From contig NZ_JAPENX010000001.1 in NCBI RefSeq assembly GCF_026341815.1, positions 4,836,001 to 4,900,000 on the forward strand: a stretch of DNA of 64,000 nt, written 5' to 3'. Under the pieces are notes generated by a model, which ran no database searches, had not been told where the DNA came from, and saw only the letters and a list, made by a program, of their open reading frames with translations. The translations under genes and the position numbers were made by a program. Of this stretch, positions 8,649 through 17,931 are shown in pieces. How positions within the stretch are numbered: the stretch's first letter is position 1; every line of letters starts with the position of its first letter. This stretch comes from Streptomyces sp. NBC_00572 (lineage in GTDB: Bacteria; Actinomycetota; Actinomycetes; Streptomycetales; Streptomycetaceae).

Positions 8649-9089
8649 GTGGCGAACCTGGTCTACAAGCGGGTCTCGACCGACCAGCAGTCCACCGCCC
8701 GGCAGAACCTCGCCGCCCTCGCCCGCGACCACCGGGTCAGCCGCGGCGCGATCCGCACGGCCGTCGCCGACCTTCTGCCCGACCACACCGCCACCGAGGA
8801 GGACGCCCCCGCCCCGGAGTCGCCGGTCACCCTCGACATGCCGGGCAAGGTCGCCGACTTCCTCCGCACCGCCGAACTGGAGCCCGCCGAGCGGGCCGCG
8901 CTCGACCAAGGGGCGACCGTACGGCGCGGCCAGGGCTACACCCTGCGCGTCAGCGCCGTCCCCGCCGTGCACCGACAGCTCCTCGCCCGCTGCCAGCCGC
9001 TCGACGGCAGCCAGGGTCTCCCCGCAGTCCCGGCCCAGCGCAAGGCCCGCCGCGAGTACGGGAACCGGGTCAGCGCGCTCACGCCCTGA
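8649..9089 (+). pseudogene. tnpR: serine recombinase/resolvase remnant with internal deletion
   Basis: Starts at GTG 8649 as VANLVYKRVSTDQQSTARQNL, the N-terminal strand of a small serine recombinase including the nucleophile serine of RVST. After about 20 residues it jumps straight to AALARDHRVSRGAIRTAVAD, the C-terminal helix-turn-helix. The catalytic core between them (well over 100 residues in intact relatives I remember) is missing with the frame kept. The remaining tail (TLDMPGKVADFLR onward) is intact to the stop. The product, about 146 aa, has the nucleophile but lacks the arginines and dimer helix needed for catalysis. It might still bind DNA. It is the partner of the tnpA remnant. 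Confidence 0.8.
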
Positions 9090-9344
9090 CCAAGATCGTT
9101 CTCACCGATAACCGCTGTACCGATGTTCCCCGAGGCCGGAAGCGGGCCTTCGCGGGGGCGTGGGAATCGAAGGAAGCGACGAAATCGAAACAGTCAACGA
9201 CTGATTTGTCGCTCGAATGGGTGATCCGATTCACGCTGAGCGAGAGCGTGACTGCGCCACGTGGTGGGGTCGGTAGCATCAAGCACCGGCCCCCCGGGTA
9301 CGCCTGGCCCGCCCACCGCCGGTCGACGTTGCCGGAGGTGCCCC

Positions 9345-11606
9345 ATGAGCGCAGAGGCCACCAACCCTGTGAGCGCGGCGGAAGCCGCCGTCACCGATGC
9401 GACCGCCCGCAGACGCGGACGCGCCCGGATCGACCTGCGCCGGATCGGCCGCGCCGCCCTGCTCGGCGCCACCGCCGGACCGGCGCCCCGTGACCGGCTG
9501 CCCGACGCGATCAGCCATGTCGCGGAGGCGCACCGCGCCCACCATCCCGATGCCGACCTCATGGTGCTGCGGCGGGCGTACGTGCTCGCGGAGTCCTCGC
9601 ACCGCGGCCAGTTCCGCAAGAGCGGCGAGCCGTACATCACCCACCCGCTCGCGGTGACCCTGATCCTCGCCGAACTCGGCGCGGAGACCACCACCCTGAC
9701 CGCGTCCCTCCTCCACGACACCGTCGAGGACACCGAGGTGACGCTCGATCAGGTGCGCCGGGAGTTCGGCGACGAGGTCGCCTACCTCGTCGACGGCGTC
9801 ACCAAGGTGGAGAAGATCGACTACGGCGCCGCGGCCGAGCCGGAGACCTTCCGCAAGATGCTCGTCGCCACCGGCAACGACGTCCGGGTGATGTCGATCA
9901 AGCTCGCCGACCGGCTCCACAACATGCGCACCCTCGGGGTGATGCGGCCCGAGAAACAGGCGAGGATCGCCAAGGTCACCCGGGACGTCCTCATCCCGCT
10001 GGCCGAACGGCTCGGGGTCCAGGCGCTCAAGACCGAGCTGGAGGACCTCGTCTTCGCCATCCTCCACCCGGAGGAGTACGAGACCACCCGCGCGCTCATC
10101 GCCGGCAACCCGCACGCGGGCGACGCGCTGGGTGCCGTCGCCGAACAGGTGTCGGCGATCCTGCGCGAGGCGGACATCGGCGCCGAAGTCCTCGTCCGCC
10201 CCCGGCACTTCGTCTCCGTCCACCGGGTCCGCCTCAAGCGCGGCGAGCTCCGCGGCTGCGACTTCGGCCGCCTCCTCGTCCTGGTCGCCGAGGACGCCGA
10301 CTGCTACGCGGTCCTGGGCGAGCTGCACACCTGCTTCACCCCGGTGATCTCCGAGTTCAAGGACTTCATCGCGGCCCCCAAGTTCAACCTGTACCAGTCC
10401 CTCCACACCGCGATCGCCGCCCCCGACGGCGCCGTGGCCGAGGTCCTCATCCGCACCCACCGGATGCACAAGGTGGCGGAGGCCGGAGTCGTCGCCCTCG
10501 GGAACCCACACCCGGGTCAGGACGCGACGGGCCAGCCGGCGGGAACCGGCGGCGGGAAGGCGAGCGAGGGCGGGGACACCGGCGCCCTCGCCGCGCTCCC
10601 GGCGAGCGCCGACGAGCCGGGAACCACCGCTCCGACGGACGGCGCCGAGGACGGCGAGCGCGTCGACCCCACCCGCCCCGGCTGGCTCTCCCGGCTCCTC
10701 GACTGGCAGCAGGCCGCCCCCGACCCGGACACCTTCTGGACCTCGCTCCGCGCCGACCTCGCCGAGGACGACGAGATCACCGTCTTCCGCGCCGACGGCA
10801 GCGCCCCCGGCACGATCAGCCTGCCCGCCGGAGCCAGCTGCATCGACGCCGCCTACGCGCAGCACGGCGACGCCGCCCACGCCTGTCTCGGCGCGCGCGT
10901 CAACGGGCGACTCGCGCCGCTGAGCACCGTCCTCGGCGACGGGGACACCGTCCAGCTGCTGCTCGCCCAGGACACCGTGTCCGGGCCGTCCCCCGAGTGG
11001 CTCGACCACGCCCGTACCCCCGCGGCCAGGATCGCGATCACCGGCTGGCTCCGGGCCCACCCCGAAAGCGTCGCGCCCCCCGCCGCCACCACCGGGCCCC
11101 GCCCGCAGGCCGGCGTCACCGCCGACCACCGCTCCGGCGCGGAACTCCACGCCGACCTGGACGGCGAGCCGCGCGCCTCCGTCCGTCCGGCCGGCTGCTG
11201 CACCCCCGTACCACCCGACAAGATCACCGGATTCCGGGTACGCGGTGGATCGGTCACCGTCCACCGCACGGGCTGCGCGGCCGTCGACACCATGCGCAGA
11301 CTGGGCCGCGACCCCGTCGCCGTCCGCTGGGGCGACACGGCCCAGGGCAGGGTCACCCTCGTCGCCGAGTCCTTCGGACGGCCCGGTCTCCTCGCCGACC
11401 TCACCGAGGCCATCGCCGTCGCCGGAGCCGCCGTCGTCTCGGCGACCGTCGAGCCGCCGAGCGAACAGCTGGTCCGTCACACGTACACCCTCCACCTGCC
11501 GGACGTGGCCCGGCTCGCCGCCCTCATGCGGGCCATGCGGGACGTGCCAGGGGTGTACGACGTGAGCCGCGCCCGCCACCGCTCCCCGGAGCCGCGGCGG
11601 GCCTGA
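9345..11606 (+). CDS. rshA: RelA/SpoT-homologue (p)ppGpp synthetase/hydrolase, RshA type
   Basis: A bifunctional-type RSH enzyme of 753 aa making or degrading (p)ppGpp. Order: HD hydrolase domain with ITHP and LLHDTVEDTE (about residues 120-130), synthetase domain with DFIAAPKFNLYQSLHT (about 340-355), a low-complexity Gly/Pro/Asp linker (about 385-460), TGS domain (about 480-540), a Cys-rich zinc-finger-like part with AGCCTPVPPDK, and a C-terminal ACT domain (about 670-735). The HDxxED hydrolase residues are intact. Synthetase strands diverge from the main RelA (GCDFGRLLVLVAEDADCYAVLG), as expected for the second Streptomyces RSH. ATG 9345 follows GGAGG and is preferred to the upstream in-frame extension. 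It marks the left edge of the conserved core next to the transposon remnant. Confidence 0.88.
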   Translation: MSAEATNPVSAAEAAVTDATARRRGRARIDLRRIGRAALLGATAGPAPRDRLPDAISHVAEAHRAHHPDADLMVLRRAYVLAESSHRGQFRKSGEPYITHPLAVTLILAELGAETTTLTASLLHDTVEDTEVTLDQVRREFGDEVAYLVDGVTKVEKIDYGAAAEPETFRKMLVATGNDVRVMSIKLADRLHNMRTLGVMRPEKQARIAKVTRDVLIPLAERLGVQALKTELEDLVFAILHPEEYETTRALIAGNPHAGDALGAVAEQVSAILREADIGAEVLVRPRHFVSVHRVRLKRGELRGCDFGRLLVLVAEDADCYAVLGELHTCFTPVISEFKDFIAAPKFNLYQSLHTAIAAPDGAVAEVLIRTHRMHKVAEAGVVALGNPHPGQDATGQPAGTGGGKASEGGDTGALAALPASADEPGTTAPTDGAEDGERVDPTRPGWLSRLLDWQQAAPDPDTFWTSLRADLAEDDEITVFRADGSAPGTISLPAGASCIDAAYAQHGDAAHACLGARVNGRLAPLSTVLGDGDTVQLLLAQDTVSGPSPEWLDHARTPAARIAITGWLRAHPESVAPPAATTGPRPQAGVTADHRSGAELHADLDGEPRASVRPAGCCTPVPPDKITGFRVRGGSVTVHRTGCAAVDTMRRLGRDPVAVRWGDTAQGRVTLVAESFGRPGLLADLTEAIAVAGAAVVSATVEPPSEQLVRHTYTLHLPDVARLAALMRAMRDVPGVYDVSRARHRSPEPRRA

Positions 11607-11758
11607 CCGGGCACGGAGGCGTGGACGCCGCGGTGTCCACAGGATGCCGCGTGGGACCCGGGCCATGACCCCCTTCGGGTGGCGGGCGAGCGCGCCGCCC
11701 GGGGGAGCGGGCCCCGCACTGGTAGCCGTAGGGCCAGTCCTCCGGAAAGGCCTGGCCC

Positions 11759-13249
11759 ATGCCGCTCGTCCGAACCCCCCTGCCCCGCGCGCGGTGGCTC
11801 CGCTCCGCCGTCCTGGTCGCCGCCTCGGCCGGCCTCGTCGCCGCCGCGCTGCCCGCCCCGGCGCCGCTCGGCATCGGGGACCCGCTCTTCCCGCACCTCG
11901 GCAATCCCGGCTACGACGTCCTCGCGTACGCCGTCGACCTCACCTACCCCGGGGTCAACACCCAGCCGCTGGCGGCCATGACCCGGATCGACGCGCTCGC
12001 CACCGACGACCTGGAGCGGCTCAACCTCGACTTCACCCACGGCACGGTCTCCGCCGTCACCGTCGACGGCCTGGCCGCCACGTTCACCACCAGCGGCGAG
12101 GACCTGGTCGTCACCCCCGCCGTACCGATCGACGAGGGCGAATCGATCGAGGTCACGGTCAAGCACACCAGCGACCCCAGCGGTCCCGCCGACACCGGCG
12201 GCTGGGTCCGTACCAGCGACGGACTCGCCATGGCCAACCAGGCCGACGCCGCCCACCGGGTCTTCCCGTCCAACGACCACCCGTCGGACAAGGCGTACTT
12301 CACCTTCCGCATCACCGCCCCCAGCGAGCTCACCGCCGTCGCCAACGGCCTGCCCGTCGGCCGGGTCACCCGGGGCGCCACCACCACCTGGACGTACCGC
12401 ACCGGCCACCCCATGGCCACCGAACTCGCCCAGGTGTCCATCGGCCGCTCCACCGTCGTGCACCGGGCCGGACCCCACGGCCTGCCCGTACGGGACGTGG
12501 TGCGCACCACCGACCGCGAGCTGATGGAGCCCTGGCTGCGCCGCACCCCCGGACACCTGGAATGGATGGAGCGGCAGGTCGGCGCGTACCCCTTCGAGAC
12601 GTACGGGGTGCTCATCGCGGACGCCACCACGGGCTTCGAGCTGGAGACCCAGACCCTGTCGCTCTTCGAGCGCCGCCTCTTCACGGAACCGGCCTACCCC
12701 GAGTGGTACGTCGACTCGGTCATGGTGCACGAGCTGGCCCACCAGTGGTTCGGCGACAGCGTCTCGCCCCGGACCTGGTCCGACCTCTGGCTCAACGAAG
12801 GGCACGCCAGCTGGTACGAGGCGCTCTACGCCGAGGAGACCGCGGGCAAGTCCCTGGAACGGCGCATGAAGGCCGCCTACGCCGCCTCCGACGGGTGGCG
12901 TGCCGACGGCGGCCCGCCGGCCGCCCCCGAGCCGCCCTCGCCCGGCCACAAGATCAGCCTCTTCCGGCCCGTCGTCTACGACGGCAGCGCCCTCGTCCTC
13001 TACGCGCTCCGCCAGGAGATCGGCACCGAGGCCTTCCGGCGCCTGGAGCGCCGCTGGGTCGCCGACCACCGGGACGGCACCGCCACCACCGCCGACTTCA
13101 TCGCCCTGGCCGGCGAGATCGCCGGACGCGACCTCACCGCCTTCCTCCGCAGCTGGCTGTACGAGGCGAAGACCCCGGCCATGCCCGGGCACCCGGACTG
13201 GCGCAGCCGCCCCGCCGGGGCGGCCAGGACCGCCCCGAAACCCGGATGA
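11759..13249 (+). CDS. secreted M1-family metallopeptidase (aminopeptidase N-like)
   Basis: A 496-aa zinc metallopeptidase. The first about 40 residues form a Sec-type signal peptide (RARWLRS, a hydrophobic Ala/Val/Leu core, then ALPAPAP), so export is likely. The zinc motif HELAHQWFGD is at about residues 324-333, and the third ligand Glu is in LNEGHASWYE (about 346). It lacks the long C-terminal helical domain of full PepN and ends after a Pro-rich tail. The expected role is trimming N-terminal residues from extracellular peptides. It starts 152 bp after rshA on the same strand; a GC-rich inverted repeat just after its stop may be a terminator. Confidence 0.85.
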   Translation: MPLVRTPLPRARWLRSAVLVAASAGLVAAALPAPAPLGIGDPLFPHLGNPGYDVLAYAVDLTYPGVNTQPLAAMTRIDALATDDLERLNLDFTHGTVSAVTVDGLAATFTTSGEDLVVTPAVPIDEGESIEVTVKHTSDPSGPADTGGWVRTSDGLAMANQADAAHRVFPSNDHPSDKAYFTFRITAPSELTAVANGLPVGRVTRGATTTWTYRTGHPMATELAQVSIGRSTVVHRAGPHGLPVRDVVRTTDRELMEPWLRRTPGHLEWMERQVGAYPFETYGVLIADATTGFELETQTLSLFERRLFTEPAYPEWYVDSVMVHELAHQWFGDSVSPRTWSDLWLNEGHASWYEALYAEETAGKSLERRMKAAYAASDGWRADGGPPAAPEPPSPGHKISLFRPVVYDGSALVLYALRQEIGTEAFRRLERRWVADHRDGTATTADFIALAGEIAGRDLTAFLRSWLYEAKTPAMPGHPDWRSRPAGAARTAPKPG

Positions 13250-13397
13250 CGGGCCCCGCGGGGCCGTGACACCATCGTCAGGTCGGCGACGCGGCCGACG
13301 GCCCGGGAATCTTCCGGTGCCCTCACGCGTTGTGACGGCATAAGACTCATCGCTTCCTCGACCACCATCGATGTGAAGCAATCGACGTAAGGATCAA

Positions 13398-14891
13398 ATG
13401 ACCTCCTCTTCTTCCCCTTCCCAGGACGAGCAGCGCTTCGCGGAGACGAGCCGTACCGAGAGCCTTCGGGCCGATGCCCTGATGGAAGAGGACGTCGCCT
13501 GGAGCCACGAGATCGACGGAGAGCGGGACGGCGACCAGTTCGACCGCTCCGAGCGCGCGGCCCTGCGCCGTGTCGCCGGCCTCTCCACCGAGCTCGAGGA
13601 CGTCACCGAGGTCGAGTACCGCCAGCTGCGCCTGGAGCGCGTCGTGCTGGTCGGTGTGTGGACCTCGGGGACCGTCCAGGACGCGGAGAACTCCCTGGCG
13701 GAACTCGCGGCCCTCGCCGAGACGGCGGGCGCCCTCGTGCTCGACGGCGTGATGCAGCGCCGTGACAAGCCGGACCCGGCGACCTTCATCGGTTCCGGCA
13801 AGGCGCGCGAGCTGCGGGACATCGTGGTCGAGACCGGTGCCGACACCGTCGTCTGCGACGGCGAGCTCAGCCCCGGCCAGCTCATCGCCCTCGAAGACGT
13901 CGTCAAGGTCAAGGTGGTCGACCGGACCGCCCTGATCCTCGACATCTTCGCCCAGCACGCCAAGTCCCGAGAGGGTAAGGCGCAGGTCGCGCTCGCGCAG
14001 ATGCAGTACATGTTGCCGCGCCTCCGTGGCTGGGGTCAGTCGCTCTCCCGGCAGATGGGTGGCGGCGGCGGTGGCGGCATGGCCACGCGTGGTCCCGGTG
14101 AGACCAAGATCGAGACCGACCGGCGTCGTATCCGCGAGAAGATGGCGAAGATGCGCCGGGAGATCGCGGAGATGAAGACCGGCCGCGACATCAAGCGGCA
14201 GGAGCGGCGCCGTAACAAGGTGCCGTCGGTCGCCATCGCCGGGTACACGAACGCAGGCAAGTCCTCCCTGCTCAACCGCCTCACCGGCGCGGGCGTGCTC
14301 GTGGAGAACGCGCTGTTCGCCACGCTGGACCCGACCGTCCGCCGAGCCGAGACGCCCACCGGCCGGGTCTACACCCTGGCCGACACCGTCGGCTTCGTCC
14401 GGCACCTGCCGCACCACCTGGTCGAGGCGTTCCGCTCCACCATGGAGGAGGTCGGCGAGTCCGACCTCATCCTGCACGTGGTGGACGGCTCGCACCCCGC
14501 GCCGGAGGAGCAGCTGGCCGCCGTGCGCGAGGTCTTCCGGGACGTCGGCGCGGTGAACGTGCCGGAGATCGTCGTCATCAACAAGGCGGACGCCGCGGAC
14601 CCGCTGGTGCTCCAGCGACTGCTGCGGATCGAGAAGCACTCCATCGTGGTCTCGGCCCGTTCGGGCCAGGGCATGGAGGAGCTGCTCGCGCTCATCGACT
14701 CCGAGCTGCCGCGCCCGCAGATCGAGCTCGAAGCCCTCGTGCCGTACACGCAGGGCGGTCTCGTCTCACGGGTGCACGCCGAGGGCGAGGTCGAGTCCGA
14801 GGAGCACACCCCGGAGGGCACCCTGCTCAAGGCCCGGGTGCACGAGGAGCTGGCGGCGATGCTCGCGCCGTACGTTCCCGCCGCGCACTGA
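13398..14891 (+). CDS. hflX: GTPase HflX
   Basis: A 497-aa ribosome-associated GTPase. It has the N-terminal HflX domain with FIGSGKA, the Gly-rich loop GGGGGGGMATRGPGETKIE (about residues 219-237), the P-loop GYTNAGKSS (about 280-288), the G3 region DTVGFVRHLP and NKAD for base specificity. HflX splits or rescues stalled ribosomes, especially under heat or antibiotic stress in relatives. ATG 13398 follows AAGGATC. The gene is followed by a strong hairpin at 14906-14947. Confidence 0.95.
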   Translation: MTSSSSPSQDEQRFAETSRTESLRADALMEEDVAWSHEIDGERDGDQFDRSERAALRRVAGLSTELEDVTEVEYRQLRLERVVLVGVWTSGTVQDAENSLAELAALAETAGALVLDGVMQRRDKPDPATFIGSGKARELRDIVVETGADTVVCDGELSPGQLIALEDVVKVKVVDRTALILDIFAQHAKSREGKAQVALAQMQYMLPRLRGWGQSLSRQMGGGGGGGMATRGPGETKIETDRRRIREKMAKMRREIAEMKTGRDIKRQERRRNKVPSVAIAGYTNAGKSSLLNRLTGAGVLVENALFATLDPTVRRAETPTGRVYTLADTVGFVRHLPHHLVEAFRSTMEEVGESDLILHVVDGSHPAPEEQLAAVREVFRDVGAVNVPEIVVINKADAADPLVLQRLLRIEKHSIVVSARSGQGMEELLALIDSELPRPQIELEALVPYTQGGLVSRVHAEGEVESEEHTPEGTLLKARVHEELAAMLAPYVPAAH

Positions 14892-14905
14892 CCTGAGGTA
14901 CGACG

Positions 14906-14947
14906 AAGGCGCCGGCCTTCTCCCGAGAGGGAGGGGACCGGCGCCTT
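14906..14947 (+). terminator. rho-independent-type terminator hairpin of hflX
   Basis: AAGGCGCCGG pairs perfectly with CCGGCGCCTT across a 22-base loop that itself can pair in part. It lies 15 bp after the hflX stop and could also serve the convergent protease gene ending at 15026. There is only a short T-poor tail, as usual in Streptomyces. Confidence 0.75.
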
Positions 14948-15025
14948 CTGTCATGACGAGCGGTCATGAGAGCGGTCATGGCGAGTGCCGTGGTGTCCAG
15001 GCCCGCCGTGTCGTGACGGGACGGG

Positions 15026-16207
15026 TCAGCGGGCGAACTTCTTGCTCACCATCTCGTGGGCGGCCTTGGCGCCCCGGCCCAACTGCGGTCCGGCGAGCCA
15101 GCCGTTGCTGCCGGCCGGGCCGATCGAGGTGTTCGACACGAGCGCCGTCTTGCCGTTCGGCAGCACCCGGAACCAGCCGCCGCCGGACGAACCGGCCGTC
15201 ATCGTGCAGCCGATCCGGTACATCACCGGGGTGGCGGGTGCCGTGGTCAGTCGCGTCGCCCGATCCAGGCACTTGTGCATGATCACGCCGTTGTACGGGG
15301 GCGCCTGCGGGTAGCCCCAGGCGCCCACCGTGCCGGACTGCGCGGGCGCCGGTGCGGAGAAGTCGACCGGCAGCGCGGCGCCGACGGTCTCCTCCAGCGA
15401 CTTGCCGCCCCGCTGCGGGTTCACGTGCAGCACGGCGTAGTCGTACGGCCAGGCCTGGTTGGTGCCGCCCGAGTTGATCCACTCGCCCGAGGTCACGGCC
15501 CAGTCGGCCCAGTACTGGCCGTACGGGTAGACCTCGTGCGGCTGCGCGTTGTTGAGCGCGGCGGGGGACTTGCCCAGGTCGTTGAAGGCCGGGACGAAGG
15601 TGATGTTGCGGTACCAGCCGCCCTTCTTGCCCGCGTGGACGCAGTGGCCGGCCGTCCAGACCATGTTGGACTTACCGGGCCGACGCGGGTCCTTCACGAT
15701 GGTCCCGGAGCAGACCATGTGGCCCTGGGGCGAGTCGAAGAAGATCTTCCCGACTGGGGCCGCGTTGCGGTGGTACGGCGTCTTCTCGCGCTGCGCCTTG
15801 ACGGGGCGGGGCGTCGGGTCGGTGCCGCCGCCTCCGGCCTGCGCGGTGATCGTCGGGTCGGGGCTCTTGGCGGACTGCATCCGCGCCGGGTCCCAGAGCC
15901 CGTCGATGACCGGGTTCACGAAGTCCTCGGCCTCACGCAGCCAGGTGTTCGTGTCCCAGTTCTTCCATTCGCCGTCCTTCCACTTGTCCAGGTCGACGCC
16001 GTGCTTCTTGAGCTTGTCGGCGAGGTCCTTGGTGAGGTCGGCGCCACCGTCTCCGGCGGCCGCGTCGTCGGTGCCCGCAGCGGAACTGCTCGCTCCGGCG
16101 GCCGGCTTGTCGGCGGCCGGGGTTTCGGTGGGGCCGCAGGCCGTGGCGGTCAGCGCGAGCGCGGTGGCCAGGCCGAGAGCGGCGGGTAGGAGTCGTACGG
16201 AACGCAT
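15026..16207 (-). CDS. lipoprotein with trypsin-like serine protease domain (paralogue 1)
   Basis: About 393 aa. The N-terminus is a lipoprotein signal ending TALALTATAC, with the lipobox Cys at 24, so it should be anchored to the outer face of the membrane. A 100-residue region follows that is Trp-rich and charged (KDGEWKNWDTNTWLREAEDF, about 75-95). The chymotrypsin-like domain comes next: TAGHC (His about 184), DYAVLHV (Asp about 256) and GSSGGGW (Ser about 339). ATG 16207 gives the lipobox at the right distance. It is a tandem paralogue of the next gene upstream, 230 bp away, with alignable sequence over the full length. Substrates are unknown. Confidence 0.85.
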   Translation of the reverse strand: MRSVRLLPAALGLATALALTATACGPTETPAADKPAAGASSSAAGTDDAAAGDGGADLTKDLADKLKKHGVDLDKWKDGEWKNWDTNTWLREAEDFVNPVIDGLWDPARMQSAKSPDPTITAQAGGGGTDPTPRPVKAQREKTPYHRNAAPVGKIFFDSPQGHMVCSGTIVKDPRRPGKSNMVWTAGHCVHAGKKGGWYRNITFVPAFNDLGKSPAALNNAQPHEVYPYGQYWADWAVTSGEWINSGGTNQAWPYDYAVLHVNPQRGGKSLEETVGAALPVDFSAPAPAQSGTVGAWGYPQAPPYNGVIMHKCLDRATRLTTAPATPVMYRIGCTMTAGSSGGGWFRVLPNGKTALVSNTSIGPAGSNGWLAGPQLGRGAKAAHEMVSKKFAR

Positions 16208-16318
16208 GTGGTGAATTCCCCCTGAGATGTTTCCCGCGTCCGGGACGGGCCCCGTTTCCGGCGCGTTCTCGCCTTGACGTTGCCATGGACGCGTCACTTG
16301 CGGTGGACAGTATGCCGG

Positions 16319-16367
16319 TCGGACGGAACCCGGACGGAACCCGGGCGGAACCCGGGCGGGACGCGGG
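16319..16367. repeat. short tandem repeats between the two protease genes
   Basis: Degenerate 11-12-base units of the type GGACGGAACCC / GGGCGGAACCC repeat about four times in the gap upstream of the first protease gene. They are non-coding. They resemble the short-unit expansions seen in the neighbouring siderophore genes but are of different sequence. Confidence 0.5.
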
Positions 16368-16436
16368 TCGCGCCCCGCCCGGACATGCCCGGACATGGGG
16401 GAGGCGGGACCCGTGGGCCCCGCCTCCCCGCCGTGC

Positions 16437-17615
16437 CTACTGCCCGGCGTACTTCTTGCTGACCTCGTCGAACATCGCCTTGGCCTCGGGACCGAGGCGC
16501 GGACCCGCGAGCCAACCGGCCGTCGACGGGCCGATCGAGGTGTTCGACACCAGCGCGGGCTTGCCGTCACTGCCCTGGGCGACCCAGCCGCCACCGGACG
16601 AACCGCCGGTCATCGTGCAGCCGATGCGGTACATCGTCGGCTGCTCCGCCTTCAGGGACAGCCGGCCCGGCTTGTCCTCGCACTGGAACATCTTCTGGCC
16701 GTCGAACGGCGGCGCCGCCGGGTAGCCGGTCGCCTCCATGCTCGCGATCTTCGGCACCGCCGGCGCGTTGAAGTCCACCGGAAGCGCCGAACCGACGGTC
16801 TCCTCCAGGGACTTGCTCGTGCCGCCCTTCTCCGGAGTCACCTTGATGACCGCGAAGTCGTAGGGAGCGCCCGCGCCACCGGTCGACGCGCCCTCGGCGA
16901 TCCACTGGTCGGAGGTCTTGACCCAGTCCGCCCACCACACGCCGTACGGCGCGATCTGCTCGCGCGTCGCCTTCTCGAGGGCGGCGGTCGACAGGGCGGA
17001 GTCGTTGTACGAGGGAACGAAGGCGATGTTGCGGTACCAGCCGCCCTTCTTGCCCTTGTGGACGCAGTGACCGGCCGTCCACACCATGTTCGACTTGCCG
17101 GGGTGCGCGGGGTCCTGCACGACCGTGGCCGAGCAGACCATCGAGCCCTCGGGGCCGTCGAAGAAGACCTTCCCGGACTCCGCGGCGTTGCCGTGGTACT
17201 TCGGCGCCACGGCCTTCGCCCGCACCGGGTCCGGCGTCGGGTCGGTCACGCCCTCGTCACCCGAGATGTCCTCCTCCTCGACCGGCTTGTCGGGACGCTC
17301 GGCGTCCCGCATCCGGTCCGGGTCCCAGAGGTCCTCGATGATCGGGTTGACGAAGTCCTTGGCCTCACGCAGCCACTTGTCGCGGTCCCAGTTCTTCCAC
17401 TCGCCGTCGCGCCACTTGTCGACGTCGATCCCGTGCTCCTTCAGACGATCCTTCAGGTCCTCCGGAATCTTGATCTTGTCGGCCGGGTTCTGGGCGGTCG
17501 CGGGCGAGCTGGGCTTGTCTCCCGCGTTCTCCTCGCTCGGTCCGCAGGCCGTAACGGTGAGCGTCAGCGCCGCGACGGCGGAAGCCGCCGTCAGCAGCGG
17601 ACGAATCGATCGCAT
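16437..17615 (-). CDS. lipoprotein with trypsin-like serine protease domain (paralogue 2)
   Basis: A 392-aa paralogue of the preceding protease with the same layout: lipoprotein signal ending LTLTVTAC (Cys 24), charged Trp-rich segment (RDGEWKNWDRDKWLREAKDF), then TAGHC, DFAVIKV and GSSGGGW for the catalytic triad. The stretch KSNMVWTAGHCVH is identical in both copies. Both genes end by the same motif order (LVSNTSIGP, WLAGP). The tandem pair probably arose by duplication. The start ATG at 17615 lies 316 bp from the divergent siderophore operon. Confidence 0.85.
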   Translation of the reverse strand: MRSIRPLLTAASAVAALTLTVTACGPSEENAGDKPSSPATAQNPADKIKIPEDLKDRLKEHGIDVDKWRDGEWKNWDRDKWLREAKDFVNPIIEDLWDPDRMRDAERPDKPVEEEDISGDEGVTDPTPDPVRAKAVAPKYHGNAAESGKVFFDGPEGSMVCSATVVQDPAHPGKSNMVWTAGHCVHKGKKGGWYRNIAFVPSYNDSALSTAALEKATREQIAPYGVWWADWVKTSDQWIAEGASTGGAGAPYDFAVIKVTPEKGGTSKSLEETVGSALPVDFNAPAVPKIASMEATGYPAAPPFDGQKMFQCEDKPGRLSLKAEQPTMYRIGCTMTGGSSGGGWVAQGSDGKPALVSNTSIGPSTAGWLAGPRLGPEAKAMFDEVSKKYAGQ

Positions 17616-17931
17616 CTCGTGATCCCCCTGGGACTACGTCAACTTGTGCATGGACAGCGGCCGTGCCCGCATGGGCAGCGGCCGACGGCCCCCACTATGC
17701 CGGTGCCGGAGGGGACGGTACGCGGTCGGTCGGCGGTTCCGGCCATCGCTCGGCCGTTGCCGTGCCGTGATCCGGGACACGCCAAGTTCTTGCCTCCGGC
17801 CCGTGATCCAGGGCAGTTCGCGTCGTTGGTACGTACGGGGGACACAACGGTGGCGTTCAGGGCAGCCCTTCCGGCGGCTTCACGACGTCCCGATGTGCAA
17901 CGCAACTGTTACAGCGGGAGGACACCGAGCC
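17616..17931. other. divergent intergenic region upstream of the siderophore operon
   Basis: 316 bp between protease paralogue 2 and the aminotransferase gene. It must hold both promoters. I looked for the DmdR/IdeR iron box expected in front of siderophore genes (TTAGGTTAGGCTAACCTAA type) and found no convincing match. GGGAGG at 17915-17920 is the ribosome binding site of the aminotransferase gene. Confidence 0.5.

Noticed and set aside
17616..17931. Iron box (DmdR/IdeR site) in front of the siderophore operon
   Set aside because: Read for TTAGGTTAGGCTAACCTAA-like dyads and none was convincing. Absence by eye is not proof.
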